This document shows positions 1-10,250 of a stretch of DNA of 64,000 bases, piece by piece. Both the position numbers and the translations under genes were made by a program. Below the pieces are notes generated by a model, which was not told the origin of the DNA, ran no database searches, and saw only the letters and a program-made list of their open reading frames with translations. Positions within the stretch are counted from its first letter, which is position 1; each line of letters starts with the position of its first letter. Source of the stretch: Solwaraspora sp. WMMD791 (lineage in GTDB: Bacteria > Actinomycetota > Actinomycetes > Mycobacteriales > Micromonosporaceae); the NCBI RefSeq assembly GCF_029581195.1, contig NZ_CP120737.1, forward strand, positions 248,001-312,000, written 5' to 3'.

Positions 1-1
1 C

Positions 2-247
2 TTCACCGCCGGCAAGCCGGTGGGCGCGATCTGTCACGGGCCGTGGACGATGATCGATGCCGAGGTGGTACGGGGACGCACCCTCACCTCCTGGCCGAGC
101 CTGCGCACCGACCTGACCAACGCGGGGGCGACCTGGGTCGACGCCGAATGCCACGTGGACAACGGACTGGTCACCAGCCGTAAGCCCGACGACCTGCCGG
201 CGTTCTGCGCCAAGCTCGTGGAGGAGATCGCCGAAGGCAGGCACTGA
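2..247 (+). CDS. DJ-1/PfpI family protein, C-terminal part
   Basis: Only the last 81 residues are inside the window; the gene begins upstream. The segment GAICHGPW is the nucleophile elbow of the DJ-1/PfpI (type 1 glutamine amidotransferase-like) fold, with the Cys as the reactive residue. It is followed by the family-typical stretch containing [13 protein letters not shown] and [15 protein letters not shown]. Members are proteases, deglycases or stress proteins, and the exact activity cannot be told from this fragment. A strong hairpin follows the stop codon directly. Confidence 0.85.
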   Translation, partial: FTAGKPVGAICHGPWTMIDAEVVRGRTLTSWPSLRTDLTNAGATWVDAECHVDNGLVTSRKPDDLPAFCAKLVEEIAEGRH

Positions 248-288
248 GTGGCGGGTACGGGCGCGCCGTTGAGCCCGTACCCGCCACT
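247..288. terminator. Perfect 16-bp hairpin after the PfpI gene
   Basis: AGTGGCGGGTACGGGC (247-262) and its exact reverse complement (273-288) enclose a 10-nt loop. The stem starts within the stop codon of the PfpI gene. There is no T-tract. It lies between convergent genes and probably ends transcription from the left. Confidence 0.6.
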
Positions 289-298
289 GCGCCCGCGG

Positions 299-331
299 GT
301 GCGTCGGACCGCTACGGGCGGTCCGACGCAC
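299..331. terminator. 13-bp hairpin at the end of aceB
   Basis: GTGCGTCGGACCG (299-311) pairs exactly with 319-331 around a 7-nt loop. The stem overlaps the aceB stop codon (312-314). It probably acts as the terminator of the aceA-aceB operon. No T-tract is present. Confidence 0.55.
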
Positions 332-1912
332 CGACGGGGGACAGGTGCCGGGCGTACGCCTCGGTGGTGAAGAACGCCGGCAGGTCCTCGCCGAGCGCCG
401 TCTCCTCGACGATCCGGGCCGCCGCCTCGGCCCGGTCGCGGTCCGGGCCGTCACGCCCGTCGACCAGGTCGGCCAGCTCCTCGGCCAGGATCGACCGGAC
501 CAGGTCGGTGGTGACGCAGCCGCCGTCGGCCAGCGGGGTGCCGTGCTGGCACCACTGCCACACCTGACAGCGGGCGATCTCGGCGGTCGCCGCGTCCTCC
601 ATCAGGTTCCACAGCGCCACCGCGCCGGCACCGCCCAGCCAGGCGTCGACGTACCGCAGCGCCACCGCGACGTTGGCGCGGACCCCGGCCGCGCTCACCT
701 GGCCCGGGGTCTTGTCGACGGCGAGCAGGTCGGTCGCGGTCACCGCCACCTCGTCACGTAGCCGGTCGATCTGGTGCGGCCGGTCGCCGAGCACCGCGTC
801 GAAGACCTCCCGGCAGGTCGGCACCAGACCTGGGTGGGCCACCCAGGAGCCGTCGAAGCCGTCGCCGGCTTCGCGCTGCTTGTCCGCCCGCACCTTGCCC
901 AGCGCGGCCTCGTTGATCTGCGGGTCCCGGCTGGGAATGAAGGCGGCCATTCCGCCGATGGCGTGCGCGCCGCGCCGGTGGCAGGTCCGCACCAGCAGTT
1001 CGGTGTAGGCCCGCATGAACGGCACGGTCATGGTCACCTCGGCGCGGTCGGGCAGGACGAAGTCCGGCCACTGCCCGAAGTTCTTGATCACGCTGAAGAT
1101 GTAGTCCCACCGGCCGGCGTTCAGCCCGGCGGAGTGTTCCCGCAGTTCGTAGAGGATCTCCTCCATCTCGAACGCGGCGGTGATCGTCTCGATCAGCGTG
1201 GTCGCCCGGATGGTGCCCTGCGGCAGGCCAAGGTAGCGCTGGGCGAAGACGAACACGTCGTTCCACAGCCGCGCCTCGCGGTGGCTCTCCAGCTTCGGCA
1301 GGTAGAAGTACGGGCCGGCACCGGCGTCGAGCTGCCGGCGGGCACAGTGGAAGAAGTACAGCCCGAAGTCGACCAGGCTGGCCGAGATCGGCCGACCGTC
1401 GACCGCGATGCCCTTCTCCACCAGGTGCCAGCCGCGCGGGCGGACCACGATCGTGGCCAGTTCCTCGCCGAGGGCGTACCGCTTGCCCCGGTCGTCGGTG
1501 AAGTCGATCCGCCGGTCCAGGGCGTCCATCAGGTTGAGCTGCCCGCCGATGACGTTGCGCCAGGTCGGGCTGGTGGCGTCCTCGAAGTCGGCCAGCCACA
1601 CCTTCGCGCCCGAGTTCAACGCGTTGACGGTCATCTTCCGGTCGGTCGGCCCGGTGATCTCCACCCGCCGGTCGACCAGGCCGGGCGCGGCGGGCGCGAC
1701 CCGCCAGGACTCGTCGGCGCGGATCTGTGCGGTCTCCGGGAGGAAGTCCGGCAACTGGCCGGAGGCGTACCGGGCCCGTCGGGCCCGCCGGGTGTCCAGC
1801 AGCGCCACCCGCCGGGCGGCGAACTCGCCGTCCAGGGCGACCAGGAACTCCAGCGCCTCGGCAGTGAGCACTTCGTCGAACCGGTCGGCCATCGGGCCGA
1901 GAATCTCGTACC

Positions 1913-1916
<4 letters not shown>
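312..1916 (-). CDS. aceB: Malate synthase A
   Basis: Condenses glyoxylate with acetyl-CoA to give malate, the second step of the glyoxylate bypass in the cytoplasm. The 534-residue product is the normal size for malate synthase A. It has the N-terminal segment with [18 protein letters not shown], the signature around [15 protein letters not shown], and a conserved [11 protein letters not shown] stretch in the barrel. The GTG start overlaps the aceA stop codon by 4 bp, so the two genes are translationally coupled and transcribed together from the aceA promoter. Expression is probably under RamB control through that promoter. Confidence 0.96.
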
Positions 1917-3214
<1,298 letters not shown>

Positions 3215-3280
3215 CGTCGTCTCCTTGTCCGGTGGCGTGTCGCCCACTGTGGCGCAGCCCCGGCGGTCGGGTCGAGACAC

Positions 3281-3410
3281 GGAAGAAGCCAATTGTTGAA
3301 AAGTTCTCAGCCGATTTTGCCAACTTGCTAATTGTCCTGTTGGCAGCCGTGTTAATGCCGGTCCGCAGCGTGTTAACGTGTGCGAATAGTGTTCGGCGGC
3401 GACTCGGGAG
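3281..3410. promoter_or_regulatory. aceA/ramB divergent promoter with RamB-like sites
   Basis: This AT-rich island sits between isocitrate lyase and ramB. It contains TTTGCCAA (3316-3323) directly followed by CTTGCTAA (3324-3331), a near-direct repeat. GTTAA occurs twice further right (in GTTAATG and GTTAACG). RamB is known to bind short AT-rich TTTGC-type motifs in front of aceA and its own gene, so these are candidate operators. The site assignment is inference. Confidence 0.5.
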
Positions 3411-3419
3411 GTGCGGGCG

Positions 3420-4805
3420 GTGACCAAGACCTTCGCCGGTGCCCGGCTGCGCCGGATGCGCGAGGAGCGGGGCATCAGCCAGACCGAGCTGGCCCGGCAG
3501 CTCAACATCTCCGCGAGCTATCTCAACCAGATCGAGCACGATTCCCGACCGCTGACCGTCGCCGTACTGATGCGGATCACCGAGGTGTTCGGCGTCGATC
3601 CGACCAGCTTCGCCCCGCACGACACCCCGCGCCTGGTCGCCGGGCTGCGTGAGGCGCTCGGCGCCCGCGCCGGGATCGGCGAGCTGACCGAGTTCGCCTC
3701 CCGGCTGCCCGAGGTGGCCGAGGCGGTCATCGACCTGCACCGGCGCTACCAGCAGGTCGACGAGCAGCTGTCCGAACTGGTCGGCGACCGGGAACGGCTC
3801 GGCCACAGCCCGCACGACCAGGTCACCGAGTTCTTCTACCGGCGGCAGAACTACGTTCCGGCGGTCGACGAGGCGGCCGAACGGCTCGCCGGGCAGATCG
3901 GCATCCGCCGGGGCGAGGCCCGCACGGCGTTGCAGGACCGCCTCGCGCAGCGCCACGGCGTACGGATCTCCCGCGACGACGCCGAGTCCCTCGGCGGTGA
4001 GCTGCACCGCTACCGACCGCAGACCCGGACCCTGCACCTGTCGACCTCGCTGCGCGCCGGGCAGGAGGCGATCCGGATGGCCGCCCAGATCGCTCTGCTG
4101 GAGTACGCCGACGTGATCGACGAGATCATCGAGGAGGAGGGGTTCACCGACGTCCAGACCCAGATCCTCACCCGGGTCGGGCTGGCCAACTACTTCGCGG
4201 CGGCGCTGGTCCTGCCGTACGAGCAGTTCCTCACCGCCGCCGAGCAGCGCCGCTACGACATCGACCTGCTCACCGAGCACTTCGCGGTGGGCTGGGAGAC
4301 CGTCTGCCACCGGCTCAGCACCCTGCAACGGCCCCGTGCACGCGGGGTGCCGTTCTCGTTCGTCCGGGTCGACCGGGCCGGCAACATGTCCAAGCGTCAG
4401 TCCGCGACCGGGTTCCCGTTCTCCCGCACCGGCGGCACGTGTCCGCTGTGGAACGTCTACGAGGCGTTCGGTTCGCCGGGCCGGGTGGTCACCCAGATCG
4501 CCGCGATGCCCGACGGCCAGCGTTACCTGTGGATCGCCCGCACCGTCATCCGGCACAACGGCGGCTACGGTCAACCCGGCAAGGTGTACGCGATCGGTTT
4601 GGGCTGCCAGACCCGCCACGCCGGCCGGCTCGTCTACTCCGCCGGGATGGACCTGCACGCCGCCGACGCGGCCACCCCGATCGGCCCCGGCTGCAAGACC
4701 TGTGAGCGGATGACCTGCCCGCAGCGGGCCGCCCCACCGATCAGCCGCCAGCTCGACGTCGACGTCAACCGCAGCACTTTCATCCCGTACCCGCTCAAGG
4801 ACTGA
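3420..4805 (+). CDS. ramB: RamB/ScfR-family regulator of acetate metabolism
   Basis: 461-residue DNA-binding regulator. An N-terminal Cro/C1-type helix-turn-helix (about residues 5-60, with [21 protein letters not shown]) is followed by an ImmA/IrrE-like domain and a C-terminal region with a Cys cluster ([12 protein letters not shown]). This layout is that of RamB/short-chain fatty acyl regulators, which repress aceA and aceB and read acyl-CoA state. I prefer the GTG at 3420 over 3411 because GGGAG (3406-3410) is then correctly spaced. Its position divergent from aceA-aceB supports the role. The 3' end overlaps the convergent ROK gene by 11 bp. Confidence 0.9.
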   Translation: MTKTFAGARLRRMREERGISQTELARQLNISASYLNQIEHDSRPLTVAVLMRITEVFGVDPTSFAPHDTPRLVAGLREALGARAGIGELTEFASRLPEVAEAVIDLHRRYQQVDEQLSELVGDRERLGHSPHDQVTEFFYRRQNYVPAVDEAAERLAGQIGIRRGEARTALQDRLAQRHGVRISRDDAESLGGELHRYRPQTRTLHLSTSLRAGQEAIRMAAQIALLEYADVIDEIIEEEGFTDVQTQILTRVGLANYFAAALVLPYEQFLTAAEQRRYDIDLLTEHFAVGWETVCHRLSTLQRPRARGVPFSFVRVDRAGNMSKRQSATGFPFSRTGGTCPLWNVYEAFGSPGRVVTQIAAMPDGQRYLWIARTVIRHNGGYGQPGKVYAIGLGCQTRHAGRLVYSAGMDLHAADAATPIGPGCKTCERMTCPQRAAPPISRQLDVDVNRSTFIPYPLKD

Positions 4806-6042
4806 GCCGGGCGCGGGCCCGCGCCGGCGGCGCGCCGACCGCCGCGACCAGGCCCTCCAGGGCGAACGTCGCCGCGCCGAGACTGACCGGGTTGCCGGCG
4901 ACCCGGCCCAGGGTGATCTCGGCCGCCGCCAGCGGCCGGCGCAGCGCGTGCCGGGCGGCCTGCGCCCGGACCCCGTCGAGCAGCGCCGGCCCGAGCCGGG
5001 CCGCGACCCACCCGCTGAGCGCCACCACCTGCGGGTTGACCAGGTTCACCAGGTCGGCGACGGCGACCCCCAGGTGGTACGCGGTGTCGGCGACGACCGC
5101 GAGCGCGGTCGGATCCGCAGCCGCCACCCCGGCGGCGAGCGCGTCGATGGTGGCGGTCTGATCGTCGGTCCGCAGCATCGGGCTGGCCGGATCCCGCTCG
5201 CGCAGGTGGGCCACGATCCCGGGGGCCCCGACGTACGCTTCGACGCAGCCCCGGGCCCCGCAGTGGCAGGCCCGCCCGTCGGGGACCAGCCGGGTGTGCC
5301 CCCACTCGCCGGCGCTGTTGGTGGCACCCCGGTAGAGGCTGCCGCCGAAGGCCAGGCCGGCGCCGACACCGGTGCCGAGAGTCAGTACGGCGACGTGGTC
5401 GCGCCCCCGGCCGGCCCCGAACCACAGTTCGGCGACGACGCTGGCCCGCAACGGGTTGTCCAGGTGCAGCGGCAGGTCGAGGCGCGCGGGCAGGTCCAGC
5501 GCGGCGGCGAGCAGACCCCGCAGTGGTACGTCGTGCCAGTTCCAGTTGGGCGCGAACGCGCTGACCCCGCCTTCGCGGTCGACCTGACCGGGCACGCTGA
5601 CCCCGACGCCGAGCAGCCGGCGGCGGGCGACACGTCGGTCCCGCAGCACCGCGTGCACCCCGGTGACCACGTGCGCGACGACCTGCTCCGGCCGGTTCTC
5701 CGCCGGGTGCAGCCGGTCGGTGTGGCTGGCCAGCACGGTCAACGTCGGGTCGAAGGCGTCGACGTGCACGTACGTCTCGGCGACGTCGACGCCGACGAGG
5801 ACGCCGCCGGCCGGGTCGACCGCGACCAGGCCGCGCGGGCGGCCGCCGCCGGAGTCCTGGAACCCGACCTCGGTGAGCAGCCCCAGGTCCAGCAGTTGGG
5901 TGACGAGGGTGGAGACGGTGGCCTGGCTCAGCCCGGTCTCGGTGGCCACCTCCTGACGGGACACCGCGCCGGCGGCGAGGATCTGCCGCAGCACCTCGAA
6001 CCGGTTGGCGACCCGGATGTCCCTGGAGGTACGCCGCACCAT
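4795..6042 (-). CDS. ROK family transcriptional regulator
   Basis: 415 residues. An N-terminal winged helix (about 10-65, SRQEVATETGLSQATVSTLV) precedes a ROK sugar-kinase-like domain. The ROK zinc motif is visible as CHCGARGCVEAY, and GHTRL carries the conserved His. Such proteins (XylR/NagC type) repress sugar-use genes and respond to a sugar ligand. It lies 82 bp after the GH43-CBM13 gene on the same strand, so it is probably co-transcribed with it and may regulate it. The ligand is unknown; galactose or a galacto-oligosaccharide is a guess from the neighbour. Confidence 0.9.
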   Translation of the reverse strand: MVRRTSRDIRVANRFEVLRQILAAGAVSRQEVATETGLSQATVSTLVTQLLDLGLLTEVGFQDSGGGRPRGLVAVDPAGGVLVGVDVAETYVHVDAFDPTLTVLASHTDRLHPAENRPEQVVAHVVTGVHAVLRDRRVARRRLLGVGVSVPGQVDREGGVSAFAPNWNWHDVPLRGLLAAALDLPARLDLPLHLDNPLRASVVAELWFGAGRGRDHVAVLTLGTGVGAGLAFGGSLYRGATNSAGEWGHTRLVPDGRACHCGARGCVEAYVGAPGIVAHLRERDPASPMLRTDDQTATIDALAAGVAAADPTALAVVADTAYHLGVAVADLVNLVNPQVVALSGWVAARLGPALLDGVRAQAARHALRRPLAAAEITLGRVAGNPVSLGAATFALEGLVAAVGAPPARARARLSP

Positions 6043-6124
6043 CGCCCACCCCCGTCCGCCCTCGCCGTACGCCGCCGCACCCAGTGTGCCGGTCGTGGCG
6101 GCGACGTACGGCAGGTGGGCGGCG

Positions 6125-7627
6125 CTAGACCACGCCGACCCGCTGGAACTGCTGGTTGGCGGCGGTGCCGCAGGTGTACTGGATCACCCGGGCGCTGTCG
6201 GCGGTGGAGTAGCCGGCGACGTCCAGGCACTTGCCGCTGTGCCGGGCCACGATCCGCAGGTGGCCGGAGCCGACGTCGACCAGTTGCCACTGTTGGTCGG
6301 TGCGGCCGGCCTGGCAGGCGTACTGGGCGATGGTGGCGTGGTCGGCGGTGGAGCCACCGGCGACGGTCAGGCAGCGGTCGCTGTGCCGGGCCACCAACTG
6401 GTGGTAGCCGGTGCCGAGGTCACGCAGCTGCCAGTGCTGGTTGCCACCGTTGTGGCAGCCGTACTGGGCGACCTCGGTGGCGTCGGCGGTGGAGGCGTTG
6501 AGCACGTCGAGGCACTTGCCGCTGTGCCGGGCCCGCAAAGTCTCGTAGGCGTACCCGCCGCCGACGCCGGTGACCTGCCCGGTGACGGTGTCGATGCTGA
6601 CCTGCGGATGCCAGCTCATGCTCAGTGTCCGCGCCGACGGGAAGGTCAGCGGCAGCCAGACGTAGCGCGACTCGTTGACCCGGCCACCCCAGGCGCTGGC
6701 CCACCGGTCGCCGAGGTAGAGGTAGGAGGTGGTGGCGGTGCCCTGCACCGGCAGCACGTACGCCGGCTGGGAGCCGTAGGTGATGCTGTCGCCGAGGTTG
6801 GTCGGTGCCGTCCAGGTGCCGGTGATGGCGGTGGCGGTGGCGTACCGGGCCTGGTTGGGCTGCCAGCCGGTGGCGCCGGAGGTGACGAGGAAGTAGACAC
6901 CGTCGCGTTTGAACATCGCCGGTGCCTCGCGGTAGTTGCCCGGCCAGAGGGTCTGGACCAGGGCGGCGACGCCGGTGTAGTCGGGCGTCAGCCGGTAGAT
7001 GTTCAGGTCCGCGTTGACCCGGGTCGAGGAGATCAGGTACGCGGTGCCGTCGTCGTCGCGGTAGACGGTCATGTCCCGGGAGTCGTAGCCGAGCGGCCGG
7101 AAACTGCCGAGGTACGTGTAGTTGCCGTCGACGGTGTCGGAGGTGGCGACCGCCACCCGGGCCTGGCCGTAGTCGACGCCGTTCTCCCAGTGCATCCAGA
7201 GCACGTACTTGCCGGTGGCCGGGTTGTAGAGGATCTTGGGCCGTTCGATGTTGGCGACCGCCAGCTCCGGGCTGCTGGACTGGCGCAGCACGTGGTTGCG
7301 CAACTCCCAGGTGCGCAGGTCGGTTGACCGGTAGACGGAGACGTACCGGAAGGTGTGGTCGTCGTGGCGGTTCTCGCCGAACCAGTAGTAGTGGGCGCCG
7401 ACCTTGATCATGCCGCCGCCGTGGGCGTGCACACCGGCGCCGGTGGTATCGGTGAACTGGGTGCCGTTGGTGACGGTCACCGGCGCGGCGGCGGCCGGTG
7501 CGGCCATCAGGGCGAGCGGGGCGAGCAGCGCGACGCAGGCGGCGGCGCGGGCGACGGCGGCGGCGCGGGCGACGGGCCGTGGGTGGGGGAGTTGGCCGGG
7601 GTCGACGGCGCGGGGTACGGCAGGCAC
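6125..7627 (-). CDS. Secreted GH43 glycosidase with CBM13, probable exo-beta-1,3-galactanase
   Basis: 500 residues. A signal peptide (about 1-48, ending APAAAA) leads into a five-bladed GH43 domain. The stretch VHAHGGGMIKVGAHYYWFGEN near residue 66 resembles the galactan 1,3-beta-galactosidase subgroup, in which the usual GH43 catalytic-base Asp segment is replaced. The C-terminus (about 361-500) is a three-repeat ricin-type lectin domain (CBM13), each repeat beginning ARHSGKCLDV or a close variant. The GTG at 7627 is chosen because AAGGAGG lies 6 nt upstream and the signal peptide begins there. Substrate is inferred; plant arabinogalactan side chains are plausible. Confidence 0.85.
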   Translation of the reverse strand: MPAVPRAVDPGQLPHPRPVARAAAVARAAACVALLAPLALMAAPAAAAPVTVTNGTQFTDTTGAGVHAHGGGMIKVGAHYYWFGENRHDDHTFRYVSVYRSTDLRTWELRNHVLRQSSSPELAVANIERPKILYNPATGKYVLWMHWENGVDYGQARVAVATSDTVDGNYTYLGSFRPLGYDSRDMTVYRDDDGTAYLISSTRVNADLNIYRLTPDYTGVAALVQTLWPGNYREAPAMFKRDGVYFLVTSGATGWQPNQARYATATAITGTWTAPTNLGDSITYGSQPAYVLPVQGTATTSYLYLGDRWASAWGGRVNESRYVWLPLTFPSARTLSMSWHPQVSIDTVTGQVTGVGGGYAYETLRARHSGKCLDVLNASTADATEVAQYGCHNGGNQHWQLRDLGTGYHQLVARHSDRCLTVAGGSTADHATIAQYACQAGRTDQQWQLVDVGSGHLRIVARHSGKCLDVAGYSTADSARVIQYTCGTAANQQFQRVGVV

Positions 7628-7697
7628 GGGCTGCCTCCTTCGGTGGGGTGGGGCCGATGTGACGTGCGAGGACGGCCGGACGGCACATCTATTGACC

Positions 7698-7708
7698 CTT
7701 AGATTAAG
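7698..7708. promoter_or_regulatory. Inverted repeat in the galactanase promoter, possible ROK operator
   Basis: CTTAGATTAAG (arms CTTA/TAAG) sits in an AT-rich pocket about 70 bp upstream of the GH43-CBM13 start. It is a candidate operator for the ROK regulator encoded downstream. ROK operators are AT-rich palindromes, but the assignment is inference. Confidence 0.35.
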
Positions 7709-7811
7709 TAATTGAGCGATGAAAGTCGATGGTGTGGGAGTGGGTCCGGGCGCTGCTGGCATCGTGACGGTGAGCGGTCGGCCCATTGTGGGCCACGACA
7801 CCCGTCTTATA

Positions 7812-7825
7812 GTTGAATGCTCAAC
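7812..7825. promoter_or_regulatory. Inverted repeat GTTGA-N4-TCAAC before the nitroreductase gene
   Basis: GTTGAATGCTCAAC has perfect 5-bp arms and lies 58 bp before the chosen start, directly after TTATA. This form is common for operators of MarR-type redox regulators. No such regulator is encoded nearby, so any regulator would act in trans. Confidence 0.4.
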
Positions 7826-7882
7826 CGATGTCGTCGTACGGTCGACCCGGCCGTCACCACCTCGACCCGACAGGAGCGTCCG

Positions 7883-8497
7883 GTGTCCGACCTACGCAAG
7901 ACCGCGACCAGCGCCGAGCCGCTGCACCCGCTGCTCGCCGAGCGATGGAGCCCCCGCGCCTTCGACCCGGACCACCAGCTCACCGACCGGCAGATCACCG
8001 CGCTGCTGGAGGCCGCCCGGTGGGCGCCGAGCGCCGGCAACAGTCAACCCTGGCGGTTCGCGGTCACCCGTCGGGGCAGCGCCGCCCACGCCAGCGTGCT
8101 CGACACACTGGATCCCGCCAACCAGGTCTGGGCGCACGCCGCCGCCGTGCTGATCGTGGTCGCGGCGCAGTCGGTCACCGCTGACGGAGCCAGCCGCCCC
8201 TGGGCCGCCTACGACACCGGCCAGGCGGTCGCGCACCTGTCCGTCCAGGCCCAGCACGAAGGACTGGCCGTGCATCAGATGGGCGGTTTCGACCGCGACC
8301 GGCTCGCCGCGCTGCTCGCCCACGACCCGACGGTCACCCCGCTGTCCGTCGTCGCGGTCGGTCGCCGCGCCCCGGCCGACGGCCTCGACGATCTCGATGC
8401 CTCCCTCGGCGAGCGCGAGCGTGCCCCGCGACAGCGACTTTCAGTGACCGATCTGATGCTCACGGTGGGTCCGGCCCTGGTTGCCGACCACCGTTGA
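7883..8497 (+). CDS. Nitroreductase family protein
   Basis: 204-residue flavin-dependent oxidoreductase. Family motifs are visible: RWSPRAFDPD near the N-terminus (FMN phosphate contact), then LLEAARWAPSAGNSQPWRF, and the middle VAHLSVQAQHEGLAVHQMGGF segment. These enzymes reduce nitroaromatics or quinones with NAD(P)H. The start at the GTG at 7883 is preceded by AGGAG at a 6-nt spacing. The longer open frame would begin inside the operator-like inverted repeat. Natural substrate unknown. Confidence 0.88.
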   Translation: MSDLRKTATSAEPLHPLLAERWSPRAFDPDHQLTDRQITALLEAARWAPSAGNSQPWRFAVTRRGSAAHASVLDTLDPANQVWAHAAAVLIVVAAQSVTADGASRPWAAYDTGQAVAHLSVQAQHEGLAVHQMGGFDRDRLAALLAHDPTVTPLSVVAVGRRAPADGLDDLDASLGERERAPRQRLSVTDLMLTVGPALVADHR

Positions 8498-8582
8498 CCG
8501 GGTCGGTCACGGCATCGCACCCACCCGACTTGACCTGGGTCGCTAGCATTCGCGGGACCTGGAACTTGCCGGAAGGGGAGCC

Positions 8583-10250
8583 GTGTCACGGGTCCAGCAA
8601 GGAATACGTACCGCCGCCCAAGCAATCGCTCAGGGTGGTGATCCCCGGCAGATCGCGATGGCGGAGCTGCAGCGTCGAGGGGCCGCCGTGACCGGCGGGG
8701 CCGGTCAGCCCACCGGGGCCGGCCGGTCCGGCGCAGGCAACCGGGGGCCGTTGGCCGAGGACGGGATGGACCCGGTCGACTTCCCGGCCGCCCGCGACCT
8801 CGGCGGCAGCATCGACACCGTCATGGAGCAGCGCCGGGTTCCGCTCGACGACGCCGGTGAGGTGCTCAACCGCAGCGAGCAGCGCCGCGACGAGTCCGGG
8901 CAGGCGCACGTCATCTGCCCGATGGTGATCCCCCGTGGCCGGTCCCTCGCCACCATGCTGCCGGTGTCGCTGCTGCTCGTCCTCGGCGCGCTCGCCGCCG
9001 TCGTCATCTGGGCCGCCGGTGGCAGCGTGCTGTTCAACCCGTTCTTCGGCATCCATTACTGGCTGCTGTCGTTGTTCGCCGTCGGCTTCGTCTGGTGGCG
9101 CCAGGGCATGGTGATGGTGCCCGACGGCTGCGCCGCGCTGATCACCCGCTTCGGCAAGCTGGAGCAGGTCGTCGGCCCCGGTCGGGTGATCCTGCTGAAC
9201 CCGTGGAAGCGGGTGTCGTACATCGTCAACACCACCCGCGAGTACCCGTTCAACGCCCCGGTGCGCGAGGCCCCCACCAAGGGCGGGGTGAAGGCCTCCA
9301 TCGACCTGTTCATCCAGTTCCGGATCAGCGACCCGGTCGAGTTCGTCTACACCCTCGGCGCGGTGCGCGGCTTCGAGGAGAAGCTCAGCAACGCGGTCAG
9401 CGAGACCATCCGCAGCCTGATCTACGAGCAGGAGGCGGCCGAGATCTACAACATGGTCGGCGAGGACACCGGCCGCCTGCTGGAACAGCTCAACCAGCAG
9501 TTCCGCCCGGCGGTCGAGTTGACCAACGCCAACATCACCCACGCCGAACCCTCCGACCGCGAGTACCGGATGGACCTGGCCGCCCCGGAGATGGTGCGGG
9601 TCGCCAAGGACGCCTACACCCACCAGTACGCGCTGCAGTTGCGCAAGGAGCAGGACGAAGGTGACCTGACCAAGGAGCTGGCCACCCTGCAGGAGACCCT
9701 GTCGGCGATCCAGGCCGACATCGCCCAGTACCAGGCGCAGATGGATACCGCCGTCGAGCGGGAGACCAACCGGGCCGAGGCGCTGGCCCGCCAGCGCTAC
9801 GTCTCCGCCGAATCCGAGGCGCGGGCCAACGCCGCGTTGCTGGAGGCCCAGGCACTGGACATCCGGGCGGTCACCGCCGCCGAGGCCCCCGAGATCCTCG
9901 AATACCGCTACCAGCGTGAGGTGCTCGACACCCTGGAGGAGATCGCCGACCACCTGCCCCGGCTGGTACGCATCGGCGGCTCGGCCGACCCGAACGGCGC
10001 GGTCGGCGTGGACCTGCTGAAACTGGCCCGCGAAATGGTCGGCGAGCGGGGCGCGGAGCTGTTCAGCGACACCGACATGGCCGCCATGCGGACCCGGCTG
10101 GCCGAGGTCGCCGCCCGCATCGCCGAACGCGAGCCGGAGATCGCCGCACTGCGCGAGGCCGACCGGCCGACCGTCACCACCGTCGATACCAACCCGCTGA
10201 CCCCCGGTACGCCGGAGCTGACCGACGACGCCACGGAGGTTCGGCCGTGA
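8583..10250 (+). CDS. SPFH (band 7/stomatin-like) membrane protein 1
   Basis: 555 residues. A variable N-terminal cytoplasmic region of about 130 residues is followed by two hydrophobic segments (around 120-145 and 155-180). A band 7/SPFH domain begins near MVMVPDGCAALITRFGKLEQVVGPGRVI, and a long charged helical region from about 355 to 440 looks like a coiled coil. SPFH proteins form ring- or cage-like assemblies at membranes and organise microdomains or proteases. GTG start with GGAAGGGGAG upstream. The stop overlaps the next gene, also an SPFH protein, by 4 bp. Confidence 0.88.
   Translation: MSRVQQGIRTAAQAIAQGGDPRQIAMAELQRRGAAVTGGAGQPTGAGRSGAGNRGPLAEDGMDPVDFPAARDLGGSIDTVMEQRRVPLDDAGEVLNRSEQRRDESGQAHVICPMVIPRGRSLATMLPVSLLLVLGALAAVVIWAAGGSVLFNPFFGIHYWLLSLFAVGFVWWRQGMVMVPDGCAALITRFGKLEQVVGPGRVILLNPWKRVSYIVNTTREYPFNAPVREAPTKGGVKASIDLFIQFRISDPVEFVYTLGAVRGFEEKLSNAVSETIRSLIYEQEAAEIYNMVGEDTGRLLEQLNQQFRPAVELTNANITHAEPSDREYRMDLAAPEMVRVAKDAYTHQYALQLRKEQDEGDLTKELATLQETLSAIQADIAQYQAQMDTAVERETNRAEALARQRYVSAESEARANAALLEAQALDIRAVTAAEAPEILEYRYQREVLDTLEEIADHLPRLVRIGGSADPNGAVGVDLLKLAREMVGERGAELFSDTDMAAMRTRLAEVAARIAEREPEIAALREADRPTVTTVDTNPLTPGTPELTDDATEVRP

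Noticed and set aside
3215-3508. N-terminal extension of aceA
   Set aside because: It would cross the AT-rich promoter and the start of ramB; the ATG at 3214 has AAGGAG upstream.
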